Assembly: GCA_028286915.1 (NCBI GenBank)
Contig: JAQBQQ010000006.1
Coordinates: 1-64,000 of the forward strand
Source of the DNA: Candidatus Peribacteria bacterium
Lineage (GTDB): Bacteria; Patescibacteriota; Gracilibacteria; Peribacterales; Peribacteraceae
DNA: 64,000 nucleotides
Reading direction: 5' to 3'
A model generated the notes under the pieces. It was not told where the DNA came from. It saw only the letters and a list, made by a program, of their open reading frames with translations, and ran no database searches. Made by a program: the position numbers and the translations under genes. Numbering within the stretch: the first letter of the stretch is position 1; each line of letters starts with the position of its first letter. Shown piece after piece: positions 10,119-19,985 of the stretch.

Positions 10119-10145
10119 TTAGCAGTCTACATTTTAGAGTGCTAA
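10119..10145. promoter_or_regulatory. CIRCE element (HrcA operator) upstream of groES
   Basis: TTAGCAGTC-N9-GAGTGCTAA versus consensus TTAGCACTC-N9-GAGTGCTAA (one mismatch). Confidence 0.9.
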
Positions 10146-10374
10146 CCGGTGAAGTCAAGAGTCTTGCTGACGACGAATAGTGTTCAATAGATTATTCAGA
10201 GACGTAATTGGATTGTAAATAGAAAGATATGAAACAGATACGATGAGTAGACGAACAGTGATACGTAAGATTTTCAACAGGCCCGAATGGAATATGGAGT
10301 ATTCGCGTAAGAAAAGTAGAAACAAGGCGTCAATGATCCTGTGCAATATTTTCATTTATATTCCCAACCATTGT

Positions 10375-12162
10375 ATGAAAAAAAGAGTACGGGCACTTAG
10401 TGCGGGAATGATTGTTAGTTTGGTATGTCTGCCACTTTCGCAGGTGCATGCGGCATTGAGCCAGAAGTCCGTCACAATCAGTCCCAACTGGAATGGGGAT
10501 TTCATTAGTGATTCGTTCAAGCAGTCTGTTCGCGATGCCAAAGACGTAAATGTTAATATGATTACCCTGGTGCTGCCTTTCCAGCAGGCAAACCCATGGT
10601 CGACCGATATCTGGAAGGCGGCCAACGCGCCAAGTGATGACGTGTTAGGCCAGGCGATTGATTACATTCATTCGATTGGTCTGCAGGTGACACTAAAGCC
10701 GCACTTAGACCCTACCGATGGAAATTGGCGGGCACAAATAAACCCGGGCGACCGTGATTCGTGGTTCAGGAATTATAAAAATTCCGTTCTCCTTCCGCTG
10801 GCCTCCCTTGGCCAGTCTCATGGTGTGGAAGAAATAATTATTGGGACCGAGTTGGCAAAAATGGCCAGTGATAGCGTGAACCCGACAAATTCCACTAACT
10901 GGCGCGGAATGATCCGGGAAATGAAAAATACATATTCCGGGCAACTTACCTACAGCGCGCAGCACGATGCGGCGCCGGATAACACAAATGAGAAATCCAA
11001 TATAACTTTCTGGAAAGATTTGAATTCCATCGGCATTTCCGCGTACCACCCGGTGGCAACCTGGACGGGTAATCCGACGTCACAAGATGTAAAAAGTTCA
11101 CTGCAGCAATGGTATGACACCGAACTAAAACCCATTTCGCAACAGTACGGCAAGCCGATTCTTTTTTCGGAAATCGGGTACCGGAGTGTAGACGGCGCCA
11201 ACTATGAACCGTCATCGTACTGGCGGGACGGTAATTATAACCCGCAGGAACAGAGCGCGCTTACGCAGGGCATGTGTGAATTCGTGCGGGATAATCCCGG
11301 TCTTATAGGTGCCCATATTTGGGACTGGAAGAGCGACCCCAATGCCGGCGGACCGGGTAATAAAGATTATACAGTCCAAAATAAGCCGAGCGAGGATGTG
11401 CTCCGTAATTGTTTCGGCGGTAACGCCGGTTCATCACCTGCGGGCGGTAATTCCAACCCCGGCCCGCAGTCCACATCCTTCACAACAACGGCAACGGTTC
11501 CCGGTAACCCGGCTGCCGGCCAGGTAATTAACGGATCGGTGACCATACAAAACGCAGTAGCGCAGCCGGCCGGTGGTATTAATGTGGATATTGAAATTTA
11601 TGACAGTGCCGGGTCGCCCATGTTCCAGAAAGTATTTATGGGAGAGTCGTTTACGGCAAATCAGTCCAAACAATATCCCTTTGATTGGTCCACGGGTAAG
11701 CAGGGAACATATGTCGTGAAAATAGGCGTTTTTGACAGCAGCTGGTCTACCAATTTTGTCTGGAATAATGAAGCGGCAAAGTTTACGGTAGGCGCATTAA
11801 ATCCTCCTCCAAACACAACTCCCAATCCCTCACCGGCGCCGACACCCGCTCCCGGGCCATCCGGCTCTATTGAAGTATGGTGGGTGGGTAACGGGCAGAC
11901 AGTATCCGGCCAGCAGCCGTTTAAGGCTCTTCTTACACAGGGAAATGTGGATCAGTATGAAATGTACTGGACGGTGGACGGCGGCCCTGAGGTGAAAATG
12001 TATAACACCAATCAGGATTATCCGCACAAGGAATTTATGGTCGATTTGAATCCATGGACCTGGCGCGGCAATAATGGAACGTATGCTGTCACCTACATTG
12101 CCCGTTCGAATAACGGTACGGAAATAGCCCGGCAAACCGTCAATATGACGGTAATCCATTAA
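10375..12162 (+). CDS. Secreted glycoside hydrolase-like protein (TIM-barrel, GH113-like) with C-terminal Ig-like/CBM-like domains
   Basis: Signal peptide MKKRVRALSAGMIVSLVCLPLSQVHA; LKPHLDPTDGNWRAQI, IIIGTELAKM, ILFSEIGYRS motifs; P-rich linker. Confidence 0.75.
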   Translation: MKKRVRALSAGMIVSLVCLPLSQVHAALSQKSVTISPNWNGDFISDSFKQSVRDAKDVNVNMITLVLPFQQANPWSTDIWKAANAPSDDVLGQAIDYIHSIGLQVTLKPHLDPTDGNWRAQINPGDRDSWFRNYKNSVLLPLASLGQSHGVEEIIIGTELAKMASDSVNPTNSTNWRGMIREMKNTYSGQLTYSAQHDAAPDNTNEKSNITFWKDLNSIGISAYHPVATWTGNPTSQDVKSSLQQWYDTELKPISQQYGKPILFSEIGYRSVDGANYEPSSYWRDGNYNPQEQSALTQGMCEFVRDNPGLIGAHIWDWKSDPNAGGPGNKDYTVQNKPSEDVLRNCFGGNAGSSPAGGNSNPGPQSTSFTTTATVPGNPAAGQVINGSVTIQNAVAQPAGGINVDIEIYDSAGSPMFQKVFMGESFTANQSKQYPFDWSTGKQGTYVVKIGVFDSSWSTNFVWNNEAAKFTVGALNPPPNTTPNPSPAPTPAPGPSGSIEVWWVGNGQTVSGQQPFKALLTQGNVDQYEMYWTVDGGPEVKMYNTNQDYPHKEFMVDLNPWTWRGNNGTYAVTYIARSNNGTEIARQTVNMTVIH

Positions 12163-12175
12163 TCAGAAATGTGCG

Positions 12176-12204
12176 AAAAGGCTTCCTGGAACAGAGGCCT
12201 TTTT
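12176..12204 (+). terminator. Hairpin terminator
   Basis: AAAAGGC...GCCTTTTT. Confidence 0.6.
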
Positions 12205-12324
12205 GCGGTCCCGGCTTATAGTATTCCTCTTTTGGTATGTACGGTAATCAGCACATGCATTTCTGGCAGGACATGAAAGAAGTACCGACATGTCACGTCA
12301 TATACGCATAGAAAATATATATTT

Positions 12325-13593
12325 ATGGCACGCACTCTTGTATCACCGGCACCGGCGCAGGCAGATCAGACACACCGGAAGCATGCCGAGCTTACGTATG
12401 ATGTGCTCAGCGGAATCAGCTTTGGGCACCTTATCGTCCGTGACCCCGATGGCGTGACGCATGAATTCGGAACCGCACAAACCGAGCCGCATGCAACGAT
12501 GGTTATTCGTAACTGGCAATTTTACGCCCGCGTTCTTACATATGGCTCGCTGGGGCTGGGAGAAAGTTATATGGACGGCTGGTGGGCCGTGGAAGATGAC
12601 AGGCTGTGTGAATGCATCGGTATCTTTTTAAAGAATGACGTTGAAAAAGCATTATGGAAAAATCCGCTGCTCATAAGCAGAATGCTGTACCATTATATCG
12701 CAACAAAACCTATTAACAGTTTCCGGAGCAAGAGCAATGTGCATCATCATTACGATTTAAGTAATCAGTTTTTCCGGCTGATGCTGGGGCCGTCCATGAC
12801 ATACTCATGCGGTGTACTGGAGCAAACGACGAACGCCATGCAGAATACGCTGGAAGCCATTCAGGCCAGGAAATATGATCTTGTGTGCAGAAAGTTGCAG
12901 CTTCAGCCCGGTGACCGCCTGCTGGATATCGGTTGCGGCTGGGGCGGCTTGCTGTTTCATGCCGCCAGATATTACGGCGTACAGGCCACGGGTATAACGC
13001 TGAGTTCCAACCAGGCGGAATGGATTCGTGCGCGGATACAGAACCAAAAATGGTCACGGCTTGTACGTGTGGAAGAAAAAGATTACCGGGAAGCAGAAGG
13101 TACGTACGATGCCGTTGCCAGCATAGGAATGTTCGAACACGTGGGTGATGCGCAGTACGGTACATTCATGCAAAAGGTTGCCGCATTGCTCAAGCCCGAC
13201 GGTAAAGGCCTGCTGCATACCATCGGTTGGCAGAAGCGAACCTGGGCAAGCGTGCAGGACGCCTGGATGTCCACGTATATTTTCCCGGGCGGGCACTTGC
13301 CAAGCCTGGACCGCATAACGGCGGAAATGCAGAAAGCGGAATTTCTTATCGGTCACATAGAAAACTTCAAGCCGCACTACGCCGAAACACTGCGTCTCTG
13401 GAAACGGAATGTGGATGCCAACCGCCAGAATATAGAAAAGCTGGATGCGCATTTTGATACACGTTTTTTCCGCATGTGGGACTACTATCTGCAGGCCTGC
13501 GACGCCGGTTTTCGCTACGGCCGGCTCCAGTTATACCAGATTCTGTTTAGCAGTGGGCGGCAGTGGGCGTTCCCGCAGCGGTTTCATTATTAG
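12325..13593 (+). CDS. cfa: Cyclopropane-fatty-acyl-phospholipid synthase
   Basis: HHHYDLSNQFFRLMLGPSMTYSCG, LLDIGCGWGG SAM motif. Confidence 0.95.
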   Translation: MARTLVSPAPAQADQTHRKHAELTYDVLSGISFGHLIVRDPDGVTHEFGTAQTEPHATMVIRNWQFYARVLTYGSLGLGESYMDGWWAVEDDRLCECIGIFLKNDVEKALWKNPLLISRMLYHYIATKPINSFRSKSNVHHHYDLSNQFFRLMLGPSMTYSCGVLEQTTNAMQNTLEAIQARKYDLVCRKLQLQPGDRLLDIGCGWGGLLFHAARYYGVQATGITLSSNQAEWIRARIQNQKWSRLVRVEEKDYREAEGTYDAVASIGMFEHVGDAQYGTFMQKVAALLKPDGKGLLHTIGWQKRTWASVQDAWMSTYIFPGGHLPSLDRITAEMQKAEFLIGHIENFKPHYAETLRLWKRNVDANRQNIEKLDAHFDTRFFRMWDYYLQACDAGFRYGRLQLYQILFSSGRQWAFPQRFHY

Positions 13594-13623
13594 TGGTGCG
13601 TAATACATACTGCGTACTACTAG

Positions 13624-14214
13624 CTAGGCGCCGTGCATTTGCCAGATCTTTACTGCCCGAATGGGATAGATCAGCATAATGACATTGAGCGTAAGATTAT
13701 CGCGGATGAAAAACAGCATGCCAAGTTCAATAAGAAGACTGATGACGAGGGTCCATTTAACCGGCAGTCTGGCTGCCAGATAAAACCCGAGTATGCAGGA
13801 CACCACATCACCGACAGAGTTAAGAATGCTGTCGCCCATGTAGTCCAGCGAAGCAGTGGCTGCCCGGTACCGGTTGATAATAACGGGCGAATTTTCCAGT
13901 AGTTCCCAGCCGATTTCTATAACCGTAGCAATAACAAGGCGCTGCCGTACTGTCAGTTTCTTGGAAAAAATTGTAAGAAGAGCGTAAAAAATAAAGCCAT
14001 GCAGAATGTGTGATAAAGAATACGGATCCGCGAAGTGCTGTGATGTGGCATTGCTCCAGGCGTTACCTGTCCAGAGGCCGAAGCCGCACGCGCACATGGC
14101 AATGCGACCCATAAAATGCAGTATGAGCGCCTGCGCCGTAATCAGTACAAGAATTATCGTCCCTGCCAAGGCCGACGGATGGTTTCTGATACTGCTCTGT
14201 ATCTGCGTCATCAT
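13624..14214 (-). CDS. DUF2585/UPF0314-like membrane protein
   Basis: CACGFGLWTGNAWSNATSQHFADPYSLSHILHGFIFYALL motif; multiple TM segments. Confidence 0.75.
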   Translation of the reverse strand: MMTQIQSSIRNHPSALAGTIILVLITAQALILHFMGRIAMCACGFGLWTGNAWSNATSQHFADPYSLSHILHGFIFYALLTIFSKKLTVRQRLVIATVIEIGWELLENSPVIINRYRAATASLDYMGDSILNSVGDVVSCILGFYLAARLPVKWTLVISLLIELGMLFFIRDNLTLNVIMLIYPIRAVKIWQMHGA

Positions 14215-14282
14215 GGAACTATACTACGCGGGTATCTTCCATTTCGAAAATCAGCAAATATCTTGATGCCTGAAAGAAAAAA

Positions 14283-14657
14283 GTGGATGATAGCCATATG
14301 GATTTCAACACGCTCACGCCCGAAGAGAAGCGCATAATAGAAGACAAGGGAACGGAAATGCCGTTCACCGGCGAGTACGATAATACGTTTGAGAAAGGTA
14401 CGTATATCTGCCGGCGCTGTAATGCCGAGCTTTACAGATCCGACGATAAATTCCACTCCGGCTGCGGCTGGCCCAGTTTTGATCAGGAAATTCCCGGAGC
14501 CGTCCAGCGCATTCCGGATGCTGATGGCAGCCGTATAGAAATTCAGTGTGCCAATTGCCACGCTCATCTGGGACATGTATTTGAAGGTGAGCAGCTCACC
14601 GAAAAAAATACACGTCATTGTGTGAATTCACTGTCCATGCGGTTTGTGGCTGAATAA
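14283..14657 (+). CDS. msrB: Peptide-methionine (R)-S-oxide reductase
   Basis: [47 protein letters not shown]. Confidence 0.95.
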   Translation: MDDSHMDFNTLTPEEKRIIEDKGTEMPFTGEYDNTFEKGTYICRRCNAELYRSDDKFHSGCGWPSFDQEIPGAVQRIPDADGSRIEIQCANCHAHLGHVFEGEQLTEKNTRHCVNSLSMRFVAE

Positions 14658-14670
14658 TTGTTACATCTAA

Positions 14671-14702
14671 AAAAGCCCCTTACCCGCTATGGGCAAGGGG
14701 CC
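14671..14702. terminator. Bidirectional terminator between msrB and STAS gene
   Basis: AAAAGCCCCTTaCCCgctatGGGcAAGGGGC. Confidence 0.7.
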
Positions 14703-14723
14703 ATGACCGCAATCGATCTGGGC

Positions 14724-15083
14724 TTATACAGGGAAACTCGCAAGCGCAGTCTCTCGATCCTCGTGAATGTCGAATGCCTCAGTGAGCCCTGTGAGCTTGA
14801 ATGTCTTAAGAACCGATGGCTGGATGCCGCAGAGCTTCATTTGGACGGCAACTCTTTTTGCCGCTTCGCAAGTCATAAACAGAGAATGAACTCCGGTCGT
14901 ACTCAGATACAGGACACTGGTGAAAACCAGCACCATTCCCATCGGTCGTTCGTCGACCAATTGATGAATGTTGCGAGCCAGTTCTCCAGTGGCATCTTTC
15001 GTGAAAATGCTGGAATTGATGAATGTTGCGACCGTGATGTTATTCACGCGCTCAACATTCAAATACGTATTCGACTGCAGCAT
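14724..15083 (-). CDS. STAS-domain protein (anti-sigma factor antagonist-like)
   Basis: CAGGAGG 6 nt before ATG at 15083; STAS pattern VATFINSSIFTKDATGELARNIHQLVDERPMGMVLVFTSVLYLSTTGVHSLF. Confidence 0.75.
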   Translation of the reverse strand: MLQSNTYLNVERVNNITVATFINSSIFTKDATGELARNIHQLVDERPMGMVLVFTSVLYLSTTGVHSLFMTCEAAKRVAVQMKLCGIQPSVLKTFKLTGLTEAFDIHEDRETALASFPV

Positions 15084-15252
15084 GCGGTGCCTCCTGACAA
15101 GTAAAGGATCAGACTGATGCACGGTAGGACATTGGCTAAGTACACAATAAATAAAATTCATGATTTGTCAAAATTATTGACCAATCTTGCATAATATCCG
15201 TTCACAACCACCAAAAGCTCTGTTACAGTCACGCAGCTCAATCTTTATTATT

Positions 15253-15339
15253 GCCCGGATGGCGGAATTGGTAGACGCGCACGCTTCAGGAGCGTGTATC
15301 CGTAAGGTTGTGGAGGTTCAAGTCCTCTTCCGGGCACCA
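15253..15339 (+). tRNA. tRNA-Leu (anticodon CAG), encoded CCA
   Basis: Cloverleaf GCCCGGA...TCCGGGCACCA, anticodon loop TTCAGGA, GGTTCAAGTCC T-arm, long variable arm. Confidence 0.96.
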
Positions 15340-15386
15340 GCCTTCGCGCAGCGGAGGCTGCCCGCCGGAACGAAGTGAAGGTGGGC
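15337..15386. repeat. Copy B (divergent) of tRNA-linked repeat, beginning CCAGCCTTCG at tRNA 3' end
   Basis: Shares CCAGCCTTCG with copies at 36108-36117 and 55371-55380 (minus strand). Confidence 0.45.
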
Positions 15387-15825
15387 ACTACTTATAAAAT
15401 GGACTGCGCTCCGGCTGGCGAGCCATTTCTTTATCATTGATTAATTTCTGCATTCCAATATAGAAAGCAGGCTGCATCTCATGAGAAGTTCTTTGGCTTG
15501 GATCAGGACATGAATTTTGGAAACAGCGTTTGCAAATTCATGATGATCAGAAATAACATCTCAAAGGCTGGACATGAGAAAAGGAGGAAAGCTAATTTTC
15601 TTCGGTTAGCGCTTTTTGGTTCTGCCCTTCCTTTTTATCGTAGTGAACTTGTCAGACATAGATCGAAAATGACTTTAGCTGTAATGTCTTGATTAGGCCG
15701 ATTCACATCAGAAAAAATTTCAGTGCGAGTCATCTCTGCGCGATCTGCAAACAGATCAATGAGAATCGGCGATACCAGCGGCCAATGCAAGGAACCTACC
15801 CGCCTGAATCAGATATTTTTCTGCA

Positions 15826-17037
15826 TTAAGCCGGAGTAATCCGTGTCGGGATTTTTTCTACGGCAGCTGGCGTCAATGGTTGAGGCATAGCAACAGATCT
15901 GACTGGCTGTACAGGAATAGTCTGCGTATCACGTTTGCGATGAAGCATCTTGAATGCAACGCCACTGATTACAACGCCAATGACCAGTGCTACGGCGATA
16001 GCTACCGGCGAATGGATGATATCGGAAACAATAATTGTAATGCCGGTAAGCAGAACGGCGACCATGAGCATCGCGAAATTAATGAATGTCCGGGAGAGCG
16101 AGCCGAAGATAGGCAGAACATCGAGTAAGACACTGATCAGGCCAAAGAATGCACACAATCCGATCCACATCATAAGGAAACCAATGGCGCGAACGATCCA
16201 TAGCCACATCTTGTATTCCGTATTCAAAGTATGGACAGCCTCATCTTTTGAACCACCCTGGAAAATTCGGTAGATACGATTTCCACTGGGATCAATGAAT
16301 GCCGTAACGGTGCTCCCGGCTAGCTTGCCCATAACCGTGCCGGTCACGCCGCTTGGAATACCGCTGTAGCTAATACGCACGTCTCCGATCTGAGGCTGCG
16401 ACAGTGAACCTTTGCCTTGGAAAATATAACTGCCATCGAGCTTTACGCCATTCTGCAATTTTACATTATCGCTGCTTAGGGCAATAGTTGTGCTGGAGGG
16501 AAGGCTAATAGAAGCGACATCCAACTTGTAGACACCTACTTTTGCAGACTGCGCGGTAGTACTTGTGCTGTTGACCGACATGGAAGGATTCACATGGTCT
16601 TCTGGATGCTGAAAATCGCTCTTTGGCGAATTTGTCCAACCCTGTGAATACGTATAGGTCGTCGTGACCGTCTCGGAGCCGCCAACATTTTTGTGAGAGT
16701 TCTCCTGCTTATGTTCCACCCACGCATACATCTCTGCCTTCCTGTTCACGGCGATATATTTATCCGCCTTCAGATACAGCCCGTCGCTCACATCTTCATC
16801 AGTCCTAACAGGACCGGTTATTGACACAAGCTTCCCTTCATTCACCGTATCAGGCGTCGTCGCATTAATCTCCACCGCATTCTTGGCGATCTGCGACAAA
16901 TCCACCCGCCCCTCATTCCAATACAAGACAAGGAAAGAAGCTCCAAAGAGAATGAGACCGAAGAAGATTCCTTTAATGGAACTGACGATACGGGATCCAT
17001 AACCAATGGTCTGAACCTCTGTGAACTGGTTTTGCAT
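15826..17037 (-). CDS. TMEM43-family membrane protein
   Basis: N-terminal TM followed by YWNEGRVDLSQIAK..., EGKLVSITGPV, three C-terminal TM helices. Confidence 0.8.
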   Translation of the reverse strand: MQNQFTEVQTIGYGSRIVSSIKGIFFGLILFGASFLVLYWNEGRVDLSQIAKNAVEINATTPDTVNEGKLVSITGPVRTDEDVSDGLYLKADKYIAVNRKAEMYAWVEHKQENSHKNVGGSETVTTTYTYSQGWTNSPKSDFQHPEDHVNPSMSVNSTSTTAQSAKVGVYKLDVASISLPSSTTIALSSDNVKLQNGVKLDGSYIFQGKGSLSQPQIGDVRISYSGIPSGVTGTVMGKLAGSTVTAFIDPSGNRIYRIFQGGSKDEAVHTLNTEYKMWLWIVRAIGFLMMWIGLCAFFGLISVLLDVLPIFGSLSRTFINFAMLMVAVLLTGITIIVSDIIHSPVAIAVALVIGVVISGVAFKMLHRKRDTQTIPVQPVRSVAMPQPLTPAAVEKIPTRITPA

Positions 17038-17220
17038 GGGTGTTTGTGCGGAAATTACTGTATATTATAACATATTTATTAGTTTATAACAAATTAAAGC
17101 AAGGTGCACATCCGGAAACTCTGCCAGTAGCGCATAGTATGGTTCCATCAATTATGTATGCGCTTGATTCATTTCTAAAGCCGGAGCGCCTGATTGCAGC
17201 ATTGAGAAAATAAAAATTTC

Positions 17221-17718
17221 TTATTCAAAAGTGGCGACAAGCCCCGTAAAAACAATTAAAAAGTATCCACTGGCGATACTAAAGAATAGATTTGATAAAC
17301 CAAGAAGCGGCTGCCGGGCGCGAAAACCGGCGATTGCTTTTTGCAGGCTCAAAGTCAGAATTGAAGATAGGACTATAAATATGAATGCAAGGTACATGCC
17401 ACTGTCTGAATGTTCAGAAAAACCGATTAGTAGTATTAAAGTTAACAGTGAGGCTAAAATTTCAAAAAGCGGGAATCCGGAACCCCATCGTTTGAGCGAG
17501 GTAAATACAGACCAGACTAGAGCAATGGCAAAGGGGAAAAGAATGCTGGTCCAGGTAAAAATCGCAGCATACGCATGGAGTGAATGCGGCGATATGTTTA
17601 TCGGCCGGACGACAGTGGCAATTCCGAGCGTAAGTCCACCATTGATGATTCCTATTACTAAATTTTTACATTCCTGAGGGACAGAAGGCGCGTAAGGGAT
17701 GCGAAGAGATTTGAGCAT
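17221..17718 (-). CDS. Hypothetical membrane protein
   Basis: 165 aa, several hydrophobic segments. Confidence 0.55.
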   Translation of the reverse strand: MLKSLRIPYAPSVPQECKNLVIGIINGGLTLGIATVVRPINISPHSLHAYAAIFTWTSILFPFAIALVWSVFTSLKRWGSGFPLFEILASLLTLILLIGFSEHSDSGMYLAFIFIVLSSILTLSLQKAIAGFRARQPLLGLSNLFFSIASGYFLIVFTGLVATFE

Positions 17719-17796
17719 AGATAAGGATACTAGCGGAAAAAAGGCTGAGAGAATAATAGGGTAAACAAAATTTCCACTTTCTGTATACTGCGCCTC

Positions 17797-18615
17797 ATGC
17801 GCAAATCATTATTATTCATCGGTTGTCTCTTTTTTATTGCCGGTTGCTCCGCAAAAACGGAAGCCAGCATATTACGGCGCGCGCGGCCTGCCGTTGCCGG
17901 CTCTTCATCGGCTGCATCTGTCAGCTCTGCCAAGCCGGTTCCGCTGTCATCCTATAAGATTCCCATTCTTGTCTATCATCATATTCGCAAGCAGGAAGGG
18001 TGGCCCAAGGCTACGTGGAGCTGGAAGATGACGGTGTCGCCGGCAACTTTTGATAAGCAAATGCAGTGGTTGAATGATCATGACTATACGGCGGTGGATT
18101 TGAACACGTTCGTCAAAATCATTCACGGTGAAATGCAGGGTCCGACAAAACCCGTGGTTATTACTTTCGATGACAATAATCTGAACGCCTATGAAAACGG
18201 ACTGCCAATTCTAAAGAAGTACGGCCAGGTCGCCGTCTTCTATATTATTACCGACAGGCTTAAAAATCATGCTACTATTGATGAAGACCGGATAAAAGAT
18301 CTGGTGGCGCAGGGAATGGATATAGAGTCGCATACGGTCACGCATCGTGTGCTGAGCGCGCTATCCACACAGCAAATTGATGATGAATTGACGCAGAGCA
18401 AGAAAACGCTGGAAGCGCTGACGGGCAAGTTGGTTCTGCATTTGGCATACCCCGGTACAGCCCAGAATGCTGCTGTCCGCGAACGTGCCAAACTTGCGGG
18501 TTATGTAACGGCGACCATTATGGATCCGCGGCCAGCCACAGAAAAAGATGATCTGCTCAAACTCCCGCGCATTATGATGACGGATGACACGAACCTGTCC
18601 AAGGTATTGCCGTAA
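17797..18615 (+). CDS. Polysaccharide deacetylase lipoprotein
   Basis: Lipobox FIAGCSAK; IPILVYHHI, VVITFDDNNLNAYE, DIESHTVTHR. Confidence 0.9.
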   Translation: MRKSLLFIGCLFFIAGCSAKTEASILRRARPAVAGSSSAASVSSAKPVPLSSYKIPILVYHHIRKQEGWPKATWSWKMTVSPATFDKQMQWLNDHDYTAVDLNTFVKIIHGEMQGPTKPVVITFDDNNLNAYENGLPILKKYGQVAVFYIITDRLKNHATIDEDRIKDLVAQGMDIESHTVTHRVLSALSTQQIDDELTQSKKTLEALTGKLVLHLAYPGTAQNAAVRERAKLAGYVTATIMDPRPATEKDDLLKLPRIMMTDDTNLSKVLP

Positions 18616-18650
18616 TCTAAAAGAGAAGGAGAATACATTCAGACTAAAAA

Positions 18651-19106
18651 CTAGAGCGCATTCCTGCCGATTTCTTTGAGCACTTCCGCGAATGCCTGAA
18701 TATTCTTTGCGCCGGAGGAGGGGATTAACCTTTTGGCAAGATCTTCAGCATCTTCCAGGGCGTCCGTTAGCTTTGCCTTTCCGCCCGGGGCGAGTTTGAC
18801 AAAGCTTACCCGGGCATCCTGTTCATGTGCTTCTCTTTTGATGAGACCGACTTTTTCCATGGGCGCCAGCAGACGGGTAATGCCGGATGCCGTAAGGCCG
18901 ACCGTTTCGGCCAGGTCTATGCGACGCATTTTTTCCTCGCGGGCCTGGCTTAGCTCAAACAGAATCATAAAATCACTCAGGCTAAGACCGCCGAGGCCGC
19001 TATCGAAACGACGCGTGACAATGGATTCGGCTTTTGTCAGGCTCAGAAGAAATTGTACGTTGGAACTGATGTTAATCATATGCATCCATAATACTTGATA
19101 ACTCAA
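18651..19106 (-). CDS. MarR-family transcriptional regulator
   Basis: wHTH: LSDFMILFELSQA...IDLAETVGLTASGITRLLAPMEKVGLIKREAHEQDARVSFVKL. Confidence 0.92.
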   Translation of the reverse strand: MSYQVLWMHMINISSNVQFLLSLTKAESIVTRRFDSGLGGLSLSDFMILFELSQAREEKMRRIDLAETVGLTASGITRLLAPMEKVGLIKREAHEQDARVSFVKLAPGGKAKLTDALEDAEDLAKRLIPSSGAKNIQAFAEVLKEIGRNAL

Positions 19107-19125
19107 ATATATGTCAAATAAATAA

Positions 19126-19143
19126 AATCAGATATTTCTGATT
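19126..19143. promoter_or_regulatory. Candidate MarR operator dyad
   Basis: AATCAGA-tatt-TCTGATT perfect dyad between SDR and MarR genes. Confidence 0.5.
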
Positions 19144-19166
19144 AGTCGTATATTAAACTCAAATAA

Positions 19167-19883
19167 TCACGAAGGTATTTGCACAAGTAGCGTTTCGGCC
19201 TGTCCGGTTTCTATGGCTTCCACTACTTTTTCGGCTACTTTTTCTACGCTGTCCGCCGGTGGCATGTTCGGCATGGTAAGCGCCGGCTGAGCCGCCATTC
19301 CTCCGCCCAGCGAATTTTTGCCAAAGTTCGTTGCCGTGCGGGTAGGCATAACGGCGCTTACGATAATATTGTCCTTTTCCAATTCGGCACGGGCCGTATG
19401 GCTCAGTGCATTTAAGGCATATTTGGTGGATGCATACGCACCAAGGCCGGGGATATGCATTTTGGAAACCATGGAACTGATATTTACAATCATGCCCTTA
19501 CCGGCTGCCCGCATATGCGGAATGACCAGTTGCATATTGTGAAGCGGGGCGATGACATTCAATTCCAGTAAGTGCCTGTATTCGTCCAGGTTAGTGGTTT
19601 CTATGGTCGCATATAGTCCCTGTCCTGCGTTATTAATAAGAATATCAATGCGGCCGTAATGGTCCATTGTTTCCTGAATCATGCGTTCTCTGTCCTCCTG
19701 TCTGGTCATGTCTGCCGCAATTACCAGTGAGTCCGGTAACTCTTTGGACAATTCTTCAAGCGTATCTTTTGACCTGGCAACGAGGGCGACTTTCGCTCCT
19801 TTGTGCGTTAGTGCCTGTGCGGCAGCTTTGCCAATGCCATGTGATGCGCCGGTAATAAGGATGATGGAATCTGCAATAGTCAT
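19167..19883 (-). CDS. Short-chain dehydrogenase/reductase
   Basis: ITGASHGIGKAAAQ, NNAGQG, YASTKYAL. Confidence 0.95.
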   Translation of the reverse strand: MTIADSIILITGASHGIGKAAAQALTHKGAKVALVARSKDTLEELSKELPDSLVIAADMTRQEDRERMIQETMDHYGRIDILINNAGQGLYATIETTNLDEYRHLLELNVIAPLHNMQLVIPHMRAAGKGMIVNISSMVSKMHIPGLGAYASTKYALNALSHTARAELEKDNIIVSAVMPTRTATNFGKNSLGGGMAAQPALTMPNMPPADSVEKVAEKVVEAIETGQAETLLVQIPS

Positions 19884-19985
19884 AAATTTTATTCTAATGC
19901 ATTCCCGGAAATATTGTAGTATTTTCCGAAGATATATGCAGATGTAATCTCGTTTCCGGGTGCTGTGATTATGTGCACATTTTAT

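Noticed and set aside
15498-15692. Plus-strand ORF MDQDMNFGNSVCK...
   Set aside because: No SD, spans a possible hairpin and looks antisense to degraded minus-strand frames.
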